This document shows, one piece after another, positions 25,381 to 35,765 of a stretch of 64,000 nt of DNA; the stretch's first letter is position 1; every line of letters begins with the position of its first letter. The DNA comes from Adiantum capillus-veneris (taxonomy: Eukaryota; Streptophyta; Polypodiopsida; Polypodiales; Pteridaceae). The stretch covers positions 169,912,740 to 169,976,739 of the forward strand of contig CM043944.1 in NCBI GenBank assembly GCA_014529385.2, written 5' to 3'. Under the pieces are notes generated by a model, which was not told where the DNA came from, made no database searches, and saw only the letters and a program-made list of their open reading frames with translations. A program made the position numbers and the translations under genes.

Positions 25381-26986
25381 CCATATTGATGCTAGCAAAG
25401 AGAGAACCACATATAAGCATTTGCATGCATGTGTGGGTGCACTTGGTTTCTTTTAGGCCTAGACTTATAGATTTAATGAAATTATCCCTTTAGTAGGTCC
25501 TCTTGAGGTATTTGTTATGGGTGTGTTCATCTTCACATTTGTAGGTGCATGAATGCGTGCATTTACTACTTTTCAATCTCCCTTTAAGTGTGAACCACAT
25601 CCTATGAATCTAATTATCCTTTGAAGTTGCAATTGATAGTTTATGTCAAGTGCATCATGTGGCCCCTTCTACCAACTGTAGGGTTTGACCAACCTTGGCA
25701 CACACATAATAGAGATAGGGAATGCACTAACCACTTGGCCAAGATTGGTTTCTTTATGAAGGCATGTTAATGAGAGATTAGAAGTTTAGTGAATGAGGCA
25801 AATAGATCTAAATGATGAAAAATTGGGATTCAAAGGACAGCAGCAATGAGTGCTATACATACAAAGTTAAATGCTATGCAATGGCTACATGGGAGATAGT
25901 AATTGAAGGAATTTTTAATGTAAAAATGATAGCAAAAACACTTAATCGAGTGATAAGATAAGAGATTAAGACAAGCACCACTAATCTCAAGACTTGCTAA
26001 TGACCAATTGGACTTATTGATTGAAATGGTCCATCCCTTACTTTCCCAATGGTTGTGTAGAGGGGCTAGGATTGCAATATAGAGAATCAAAGGAGAAACC
26101 TGAATGCTTATGCAATTGTATATACACATACCAAGGAGTGTAGTCAATTAATGATTACTCATGACATGTGCACATTTAGCTAATCAAATATAGATTTAGA
26201 AGACATTAATGCTCAAGCACTAATGATTAAATGAACTAGTGGTGCAATGATGGGATTATGAATTAGAAGTGCCAATATAATTAGGCATTGATACTAATAG
26301 TCATGATTAGGGTAAATAGAAAGTGAAGCATTTGTGGTACAAAACAGAGATCATAACTTTGCTTTAAATAAAATCAAGAACATGGAGGCTCCTCATATAG
26401 GACTTGATTGGGTATCTATGGATGACTTACCACATGACAAGAGCCTACAAGTGAAAATTCTCACTCCAAACCTTCAAAGATACATATTTCACCTAGCACA
26501 TGCCATATGAGATGCTTTTCTACATACATAATTGATAATGGGTAATCATGAATACATACACAAAGTGAGAGTTCACCCAAAAAATAGGCAAAGGCCATAA
26601 CATTCCTCAATAATTGTGACCATATAGCCACAATTGGTCTAGGGGAAAAACTAGGCGTATATCACAATGTGTAGCCATCACCATCAATGACAAGGTCACA
26701 TTTTGCTTATTGAGAAGATCTTCATCCCAAAGCAAGAGTGCAAGAATATTGGATGGTTTACATTTTCCTCTATAAACTCCTAAAATGTACATATGTACTT
26801 TGTAGATTGCCTTTTTAACCTGACTGTCTATCAAATATTCTTTCTAGGTTGTTTACATGTAGTTAGGTTTCCCAATATACTACATGCACTTGTTCCTTAT
26901 TTTTGTTTCTCTAATTTGGCGTTATATAGTTGTAGACACATGCTAAACTGGGTCATGGATCTTGTATAATTGATATAGTTCTCTAC
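25381..26986. other. Non-coding interval
   Basis: No gene recognised. Further decayed LINE 3' sequence could extend into its start. Confidence 0.5.
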
Positions 26987-27420
26987 AAGCCAAAATTATG
27001 CAATTAATTGAGGCCCTCAATCAAACATGACTCTACCAATAACGTAACAAGAAAGGTAGGAGAACAAACATCCACATACGCATACTTTGGTTGCAATGAA
27101 AACCATTGTGGTTGTATGTTCATGCTTGGGATACTCTTGCTAAATTTTACTAAGCTTGTAATGAAACATGCATTGGTTACTTGTGAGGCACACAGAATAA
27201 GCAAAATGCTATAAGCCAAAATTATGCAATCAATTGAGGCCCTCAATCAAACATAACCCTACCAACAATGTAGCAACAAAGGTAGGAAAACAAACATCCA
27301 CATATGCATAATGTGATTGCAATGAAAACCATTGTGGATATATGTTCGTGCTTGGGATACTCTTGCTACAGTTTACGAAGCTTGTAATGAAACATGCATT
27401 GATTACTTGTGAGGCATACA
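26987..27420. repeat. Tandem duplication, 226-bp period, two copies
   Basis: AAGCCAAAATTATGCAAT begins at 26987 and again at 27213. Both units run through CATGCTTGGGATACTCTTGC to TTACTTGTGAGGCA with scattered substitutions and small gaps. Non-coding. Confidence 0.9.
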
Positions 27421-27473
27421 AAGTCTAAGTACACAAATGAACCTAAGTATAGTTTTAACCAAGATCAAAGATT

Positions 27474-27672
27474 TGTTAGGGTTTAGGCCAACTGGCCGAA
27501 CACCCATCACACTTACCGTACTAACCTTATGTATTCTTTTGACCATACATAACAATAAGGATAAGTGAGGTATCATTTGAATCCTCACTGAGAGCTCCAC
27601 CAACACTCCATGACTGCTCTTCTTCTCCCTCTCATTGTGTATGCAATGAACACTCTTCAAGTGGTATCAGAG
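27474..27672 (+). mobile_element. LTR plus primer binding site stub of a third LTR element
   Basis: A candidate 186-bp LTR (TGTTAGGG...CTCTTCA, 27474-27659) is followed after two bases by TGGTATCAGAG (27662-27672), the initiator-Met site. A plausible leader follows for several hundred bases, but I see no gag-pol. The LTR borders come from the TG...CA rule and the adjacent primer site; no second LTR was found in the window. Confidence 0.55.
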
Positions 27673-28299
27673 TCGAAGGTTGCAGTGCTACTCCTCTCTT
27701 GACGTTTCCCTCTTCCGAGCGAGCTTCACATTGGCAAAACGGATCAAAGCTCGGAGCTTTCATGGCTATGGAGGCATTGTGAGCTCGACACATAGAGCTC
27801 AAACATCAAGGTGGCAAGGGGTTGAACTCCACAAACCACCAGAGGTGAGAGATTGAACTTTCTATGAGCTCAAAGACAGAGAGAAGCAGATTGCTCAATT
27901 TAGGATAAACTGATAGTAGGTCATTGTATTTCTCATAACTGGAGCTACAAAACTTTGATATATTTATTTTCAAAACAAAACAGAGATCTCTTTTAGCTCC
28001 ACAACTTTGTATAAGAACTCATCAACTGGTTTGGACTGCACATGCGTCTAATATCAAAATACAGAAACTATTTTCTTAGAACAGATTGTGCATTCGAGTT
28101 GAGTAAGAAAGGGGAGAGAGTGTAGAGAGAGAAGAATAGATAGCTTCATCTTAACTTAACATCCAAGGCCTCCAATATACACACTCTTAATGAAGAAGAG
28201 AAAGGGGATTTGACAGAAAGAGAGAAGGATTGTGTGCATAGTATGACACAACATATATACACACACACACATCGATTCTCGGCATAGGCAACCCATTTT

Positions 28300-28898
28300 C
28301 TTGGCTTGTGGCATCAACTTATCCTCCTACATCGGCATAGAGGAGTGAGGTCCCTCTTCCATAGAGGAATGCGAAAACTGGTTGAAAAGAGAAGAAACGA
28401 ATCAAGACTAACACGTGCAAAGAAGATTGCAAGGAACCTGTTTTGCAAAAAATAGCATTGACAAAACATATGCACAAAAGGATGAAACTGCCTATGCAAT
28501 ATTGCCTGACACAAGCTTGCAGCAAAAATGGAAATGAAATGAGCCCAGATCCAAAGTATTTATCGACTCGCTGACGGTCACCAAAGCTCACCTAAATATA
28601 AGAAAGTGAGCAGACATGTGCTAGCAATGCTGGCAATTATGCCTAGGAGAATGCAACCTGCTCTGATATCAATGATCGAAAATGGGGTAACAAGGAAACA
28701 CACATAACTTGGAAAAGATGAAGAAGATCAATGCACACGATAAAGTATGTATTGTTTAGTGCACAATAAAATATAAGTTAGCCCTAGAATGATGGGTGTA
28801 TATACAATGCACCAAGGAAAAAACCTCCTAGTGAGGGAAAAAATACCCCAGTGGTACTAAGTGTGTTCACACATCACTACCACATATGTATGGTAACA
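28300..28898 (-). mobile_element. Diverged 5' end of a copia C1 element (LTR, primer site, leader only)
   Basis: 28673-28898 is a 226-bp diverged C1 LTR ending CATATGTATGGTAACA. 28370-28672 matches the C1 leader, including the primer site TGATATCAGAGCAGG (sense strand, one change from TGGTATCAGAGC). Homology ends before the gag ATG. It is clearly older than the 5752-10929 copy. Confidence 0.85.
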
Positions 28899-29824
28899 CT
28901 ATTACTATCTCTATGTTTCTGTTTGGCATGTAGTGACTTTGCCAAACTTCATAGTATCCCTTTGCTATCGCCTACATTCAAACAAATACTATACTTCAAA
29001 CGAGAAATCAAAGGACAAAAACTAGAAAAGAATATATTATCACAACAAAAAATTGACCCTCCAATAAGAGAGGAGAAGCATACCATGTCCCGCCAACATT
29101 GAAGTAGAAAACAAGCATACGATGGAAGGGGATGCTCCATACATCTTTGTAAAAATTGGGTGAGGGTGGTGCAACCTCCTAGCCACACATAAATGCATGT
29201 TTCATGTGTAGTTATATAAATTGGGTGAGGGTGGTGCAACCTCCCAACCACACACAAGTATAGTTCGATCTTTTTCTTTGGGCACAAGTATGCAAGCATT
29301 TAATGCATTGCTATTGCAAGATGAATGTCAACTTTAAAATAAATCTCACTTTTGAAAAGATAAAACACAAAGGAAAAAAACTTGCATGTAGCATGCTACG
29401 GTATTCAAAAGAAAAGTGGACAAATGCAAACATTGTAAGGCCTAATTATCAACCATGACCATTGACACACAAAGTACAACACTACAACTATTGGATACTT
29501 GAATTTGCAAGCAAGAACCAGACAACAAGAATACTTGACATTGACATAAAAGAGGTCGGTTCCTACAAGACCAAGCTTGTCCACTCAAATACTGGACAAG
29601 CTTGGGCTCCTATGTACTAAAATCAGTTTCTACATCATGAACATTGAATATCCTCACCTCATCCATGTCAAAATTTTTATAAAACAATACTACAATCAAG
29701 CTCTCAAAATAACATTAATAATCCATTCATGCAATGATAATCAATCAATTTGCAGAACCTACTTGTCTACGACCTTTTCATGTCCACATTCACAAACAAA
29801 CTTCTCATGGTCCACATTCACAAC
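28899..29824. other. Non-coding interval with a short direct duplication
   Basis: ATTGGGTGAGGGTGGTGCAA occurs at about 29156 and about 29220, a ~64-bp duplication. No gene recognised. Confidence 0.6.
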
Positions 29825-30862
29825 ATACAAAATTACATGCCCTCGTCTCACAAACCAATTTCTATAACACTACTTTACGAATTTTGTGAGTGCCTATTAC
29901 TTGAAGCAAGTCTAAAGCATGTCTAATTGAATCTTTGCCTTCCAACTATGCCACCTTTGGCCTAGCTACATTTTGTAAGGCTTGATTGCACATACCCTAG
30001 GTATTGTCACGATGCCAACACTCACATAGTGATACAAAATTACATGCCCTCGTCTCACAAACTAATTTCTACAACACTAGTTTACGAATTTTGTGAGTGC
30101 CTATTACTTGAAGCAAGTCTAAAGCATGTCTAATTGTATCTTTGCCTTTCAACTATGCCACCTTTGGCCTAGCTACATTTTGTAAGGCTTGATTGCAAAA
30201 CCCTAGGTATTGTCACGATGCCAACACTCACATAGTGATACAAAATTACATGCCCTCGTCTCACAAACCAATTTCTATAACCCTAGTTTACGAATTTTGT
30301 GAGTGCCTATTACTTGAAGCAAGTCTAAAGCATGTCTAATTGTATCTTTGCCTTCCAACTATGCCACCTTTGGCCTAGCTACATTTTGTAAGGCTTGATT
30401 GCACATACCCTAGGTATTGTCACGATGCCAACACTCACATAGTGATACAAAATTATATGCCCTCGTCTCACAAACCAATTTCTACAACACTAGTTTGCGA
30501 ATTTTGTGAGTGCCTATTACTTGAAGCAAGTCTAAAGCATGTCTAATTGTATCTTTGCCTTCCAACTATGCCACCTTTGGCCTAGCTACATTTTGTAAGG
30601 CTTGATTGCACATACCCTAGGTATTGTCACGATGCCAACACTCACATAGTGATACAAAATTACATGCCCTCGTCTCACAAACCAATTTCTATAACACTAG
30701 TTTACGAATTTTGTGAGTGCCTATTACTTGAAGCAAGTCTAAAGCATGTCTAATTGTATCTTTGCCTTCCAACTATGCCACCTTTGGCCTAGCTACATTT
30801 TGTAAGGCTTGATTGCACATACCCTAGGTATTGTCACGATGCCAACACTCACATAGTGATAA
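29825..30862. repeat. Five-copy tandem array, ~207-bp unit
   Basis: Units start (at ATACAAAAT) at 29825, 30032, 30238, 30445 and 30652, i.e. periods of 207, 206, 207 and 207 bp. They are nearly identical, with occasional C/T differences such as TACATGCCC against TATATGCCC. Each contains CCCTCGTCTCACAAACC, TTACTTGAAGCAAGTC and AGGTATTGTCACGATGCC. Unit length and homogeneity are satellite-like, but five copies is a small array. No conserved ORF. Confidence 0.95.
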
Positions 30863-31242
30863 GCTAGCAAGAGAGGGTAATTGAGAAGAGTTGATGGAAA
30901 CTAGACAACCAACAAACCAACACTTGTGGCATAAAATCATGGCACAGTTCAAGGCACGCCTATGACAAGAGACTTTTTGTCAAATATATTAAGATTACGT
31001 CTGCCCTCAGTTGATGGACGTAGGGAACAATAAAGTGGATTGGTATGTGTGTGTGTGAATTTGACTAATGTACACGGGAACCTTGCTCTGATCATGACTA
31101 TTGTACATGGGAAGGTTCAGGATTTGATCCCATGATGTGGTGGTCATGAGTAAAGCTCCCTCCATGATTGATATTAGGCCTAAGATCAATTCGAAAATAT
31201 GTTGAAGTTGAAGCTAAAGCCATGAAGTGTGCAAAACACAAA

Positions 31243-31350
31243 TCAGCAGCAGTTAGATCCGATAGGTCCGCGCCGCGCCCTAGAATGCAGGTTGCTGCTA
31301 TTGAATGCAGCCTAAACCAGATTGACAAAGCCAAAAAGATCAACCAATTA

Positions 31351-31394
<44 letters not shown>

Positions 31395-31715
31395 AGCATT
31401 GAGGGAGGAGATTACGGTGCTATTGGGCTTGGAAGTAGTAGTTGATGATGGTGCTGTCGTCGCGTTGCTGCTGGAGCTGTTGGATGATGCATTGGCGGCA
31501 GGGGCGGACAACAGCTGGCCACCCACGATGCTACCTCCGTCCTCTCTCAAATTGTATGGCCCTGCACCCCCGTCTCATTAGCACACTCGGGAGGGGAAGG
31601 GGGGTTTGCAAATTTAGCACTCACCATTCGCGTGCACCAGCTTCAAGGTCGCTTGCATCGACATCATCGTCACCAGAAGAAGCGTCAAGAAGCAAGTGAT
31701 GCCCTCCACCTTCAT
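31243..31715 (-). CDS. Candidate small secreted-protein gene, three exons, about 122 residues
   Basis: Exon 1 (31715-31625) reads MKVEGITCFLTLLLVTMMSM followed by QATLKLVHAN, a good signal peptide: Lys near the start, hydrophobic core, VHA-like cleavage site. Donor ATG|GTGAGT, a 63-bp intron with branch-point-like TGTGCTAATG, and acceptor GTGCAG|GG join in phase to exon 2 (31561-31353): GPYNLREDGGSIVGGQLL, a Ser/Ala/Thr/Asn-rich stretch, then an Arg-Glu run from a (GA)n tract. A possible intron (AGAG|GTTAAT to GGTTTAG|G) leads to exon 3 (31311-31243), ending LHSRARRGPIGSNCC and TGA. Upstream are a (GA)n tract, which reads CT-rich in the sense 5' UTR, and AATAAATG and TTTTAAAGG as TATA-like elements. 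The local GC content exceeds its surroundings. Exon 1-2 joining is well supported by eye; exon 3 is not. I do not recognise the family; a secreted peptide precursor is inference. Confidence 0.4.
31353..31390. repeat. (CT)n microsatellite
   Basis: A CT run on the plus strand. In the candidate minus-strand gene it would encode Arg-Glu repeats or lie at the exon 2 border; on the plus strand it looks like a polypyrimidine tract before CAG. Confidence 0.95.
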
Positions 31716-31775
31716 ACCCCCCGCCTGCGACTCTGCACCCCTCTCACGACCCGGTTGATCTCTCCGAGTCTACGT

Positions 31776-31779
<4 letters not shown>

Positions 31780-31821
<42 letters not shown>
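31780..31821. repeat. (GA)n microsatellite
   Basis: About 42 bp of GA repeats. It lies 5' of the candidate secreted-protein start codon, where it reads as a CT-rich 5' UTR. Confidence 0.95.
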
Positions 31822-31824
<3 letters not shown>

Positions 31825-34800
31825 AAGGCACGCGCTGCTGCTGCACCAGTCACTACAGCCCTCTCATTTATTGGTAGCCTTTAAAACGGACAGTACAGGT
31901 CCAAGTCGTTCACACGCTATCCATCATGTAGAATGCATATTGATCAAAGCTCTACCATCCACAATATCAGCATGCACATCAACCAAAACACTACACATTT
32001 AGCATACATTTTGCCCATAACTTTGCAAAGCACAACCACGCAAGCAATGTACTTTAAAAAACATTACATATCCCTCCAAGCAATGTATTTCAAAAAAAAT
32101 TACAATAAAAATAATCTATATGAGGGATGATAATGCCCAAAATCATGTGTCCTTTTTGAGCTTCACCTTGTGGATGGAGAGCGTCTCGATAGTGGATGCA
32201 AAAAATTCCACCAAAAGATGTGTCTTTCTCACTACAAAAGTCTTTTAGTGGCCCCTCTTTAGTTGAACTTTCATTAGGCTCCAAAACTGAGCCCCTCCAT
32301 GTATGAGAGCACGACATAGGACACTCAAGTGATCATGAACACATATATGGAGGAGTATTATTCTCAGATATGAATTTTGTACACATGATGGAAAAAAAAT
32401 CTAGTGTATAATCAAGCTGGAGATTTCACATGTTGTATATGCACATGATGAAAGGCGGCATTGAGCGTTTTCCTTTACTTTGACATAGGGAGAGTGAGAG
32501 AGAGCAATCTGGCTTTCCTTCAGCATAGCCTTTGGCATCGTCTATCCTCCCACGTATTCATCCAGAGTGGCTGGCTCTGATGGTTCACCCGGCTTCTCAA
32601 TTTTGATTTAGTAAGGGATATATGAGAAAGAGTGGAATTGGCTCTCCTCCCGCATCTCCTCAGTGACCACCCCCCTCCCTCAACAATGATTTAGCTTCAA
32701 TTGTTCTACACTTTTCAGCTTCGGTGATGCACATTAGATGCATAGCTGCTCTGGTGGATGATTTTGGAGCGGATTTTCCTTGAGCACGCTTGGCTCTTGG
32801 ACATTGTTCACGACCACAAGAGGTGGCTTGTTGTTTTACATGCTTGGTTTTTGATTGACGTAATTTCCAACCGAAGAGGTAGTGTGCGCTAGATTTCAAG
32901 TATTTTGCTCAAGGATTGTGCATTCTTTGTAGTACAAATTATGCAACACAAACAATGCTTATGTATGAGTATGTGGGGCATTTGAGAGAGTGGTTTTAGC
33001 ACAATTTTGTGCGATTGTGCTATGTATGCATTTGCGGATACACCGTGAGCTAGGTATAGCTTGCAAGTAGCAGATTCACATGTTTACATGTGTTTACTGG
33101 ACAGGTGTATGTCCATGAGCCACTCTTTCAAGAGTGAGCCATTTTTCCAGGCTTTTGGTAGTTGATGTACACCACATGTGGACTTTGCTATTGAGACATT
33201 GAGTGGCTATTGATGCTTTATGCAATTTTGGTAAGATTTCTGAGTTTTTACTCAGTTTTTAAAGAAAATTATGCCAAAATATTCCCTGATTCTTGCCATG
33301 TTTTGTGCTTATTTGCAGTTTACTCTCTGATGTTTTAGTGTTCGAGATTTACTCCCAGTTTGACAGGTTTTTTCAATAGCATATGCTCGTGTGACTATAG
33401 ATCACCTATTTTACATCTTTTTTGAAAATTTTTATAGGTAATTTTCTTGTGGAATTCATTTTGAGTGTGTTTGCTCACTATTTGCATATATGGTTATGTG
33501 CTTTATGCTTGATTTATGCTTGATTGAGCTGTTTGTCCCAAGTTATATGCATGCACATAGAAGATTGGGAATCCGTTTTATGCATATGTGAGCATCAATT
33601 ATCATGATTTTCATGACTTTGTAGTGGTCAAGTGATCTCCCACTTTGACATTCACTTATGGCAGACATGTGTGACAGTTCGTAGTCTATAGTGATATGAC
33701 TCGTGAGAGATGGCAATCTCGTAGTTGTTGATACTTGCATTGTTGGCATTGTGGTCACACATGGCACATTAGGCTGCACCGCTGTTTTAAACATATGAGG
33801 TAGCAATGAAGATGTATGTGAGATGCATATGAGGTTTTGACACATGCTAGAGCAGTGATCTTCATATGCCAGTGACAATGATGTCATGTTTACCTTTAGC
33901 ATTCCTCCTACTTACATGTCTTCTAACGTGGCACTTCTCCCCATTGGTTGTTAATTGAGGATGTAGCTTTTCATGTCACACCATATCGTGAGTGGTTTAG
34001 CACGTTTTCTAGTGGGAGATTTTTGTTGTGTGCACTTGGCCAATGGTTCGGTGTTTGACATTGCAAGTGTAGGAGATGTTTGCTTGTCATTTCCCAGTGG
34101 TGCATCCTATACGCTATGACATGTATGCTATGTTCCTCAACTAAGATAGAGTTTGATCTCAAAGAGATGTTTAGCAGATTGTGGGTGCCAGAAATTGCTT
34201 AAAGAGCAGTCTTTTGAGATGCATTGTGGATCACTAGTGATTGCTAGCCTCCAGGGGTCTTGGTTTATCCTACGCATGTGTCTGAGGTACGAGACGACAT
34301 GGTCTTGGTTTTGTTGATGGCATGCGTTGAGCGAGAGACGAGACATGTCTCCTTTGTGGGTGAGCTCCACCATGCTCACGAGACATAGCATTTAGGTGTG
34401 CAAGATGTGCCAGTAGACTCTATAGAGATAGAGGTGGAGTGAGAGTTCTCCAGTGAGATACAATAGGTGTCGTCAGGGTCTGTTACAGCTCCCTAGAGAC
34501 ACAAATAAAGATGACAAACATGGTGTCCTTTGATATGCTCATGCTAGAGATTGATGAGTTGATGCTAAGATAGTCATAACCAAAGGTGCTAGTGTTGGCA
34601 TGATTCATGTGATGAGAGTACGTCACGTACGAGACGACACTGTCTTTGTGAGTATGCAACCATGCATAGAGACGAGGCATGTCTCTTTTGTAGATAGGTT
34701 GCATGATGCTCCAGTTTGTGAGCATGTTGAGTGGATTATGCAGACAATTGTGTAGTAGGGCATGTCATTTGTGGATACAATGATGGATATGGATGGCTTG

Positions 34801-35765
34801 AGTACTGAGGATTTAGTCGTGATTCAGTGATTCATCGATATGCTTATGCTAGAGGCTGATACGTGTGACTTGGAGCTAGGCATTGCTCTTGCCACACAGG
34901 GTTCAAGGCAGACAGATGCTCTTGGTCCGCATGGGACATGTGATGGACACAAGGATGGATTCCAAGGATTCAATTTTGGGTGTCAGGGTGATTTCCATGA
35001 GTGGAGTTGTGAGCAAGATTTGACTGAGATGGTCAAATTGGCAGATATTGCCAAGATTGCATAAGCATTTGGGAGTCTCATGGCCCGAGATTGCATTTGT
35101 AGTGGGAGCAATTAGCAGTGCAATGGCTAACATTAGCCTTGAGCATAGGGGCACTTTGCAACATATGGTGAGATACCTACAGGTGAGGAGTATGTAGTCA
35201 ATTGCTCTATACTTCCTCTACACTTAGAGCTGGATGCACACAAATTGAGTGAGCCACTAGGTGTTGCCCAAGTTTATACTTGTGATGGCCTTGTACAGGT
35301 TTTCTCCCTCATGGCCACATTGGCCTTTACGTGGGAGGTTGCTGGGGTAAAGCCCCATGTGGCCGGTTAGGCCAAGAGCCTATGTGAGTGAGTTTTAGCC
35401 CCTGAGAACACAAGGTCTCCTCTTCTCCTCTCTTTCCATTGATGCATACACTCACACACACTCCCGCTCACGCACTTCACGTAATTATACTCAACTCTTC
35501 CATCTTGAGTAGTACCTAGATGCTTAGACCATAGAGAATATTACATCAAGGTTTGGGACTAGCACATCTCTCATTTAGTGGCTTAGCTGCCCAACTCTGA
35601 CTTTTATGCCATGTATTTTTAATGGCGACTTGGACTTACCTATTCAAAGTCAAAAACCCAATTCAATAAGTTCTAGAAATTTAGGCCTTTTTCATTGTGT
35701 TGGTCTTTGGATGCCACCATCTTGTCGATTAGGCTGGCATACTTTGGCTCCTCTTGACTTGCTTG
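31822..35765. other. Non-coding interval with degenerate repeats
   Basis: No gene recognised. 32216-32320 resembles a segment of the long LTRs at 53765-53870, 58105-58210 and 62590-62690 (shared CAAAAGTCTT...GTGGCCCCT core). 34270-34390 and 34618-34740 are diverged copies of one another (GTACGAGACGACA..., GACATGTCTC/GGCATGTCTC, then TTTGT). These look like old, decayed LTR material. Confidence 0.5.

Noticed and set aside
29825-30862. CRISPR-like array
   Set aside because: Units are 207 bp, contiguous and lack unique spacers; the setting is a plant nuclear genome.
31243-31311. CLE peptide hormone gene
   Set aside because: R-x-x-P-x-G-S-N matches part of the CLE core but the conserved terminal P-x-H-N is missing and CLE genes usually lack such exon structure.
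31168-31581. Plus-strand 137-residue ORF with an apparent polypyrimidine-CAG acceptor
   Set aside because: The minus strand gives a signal peptide and phase-matched splice sites across the same region; the plus-strand acceptor-like feature is the microsatellite itself. Not excluded, but weaker.
34137-34725. Two similar minus-strand ORFs as a gene pair
   Set aside because: Similarity reflects a diverged DNA repeat; no conserved start, motif or splice support.
34840-35064. 74-residue plus-strand ORF as a gene
   Set aside because: No recognisable domain and no upstream or downstream gene signals.
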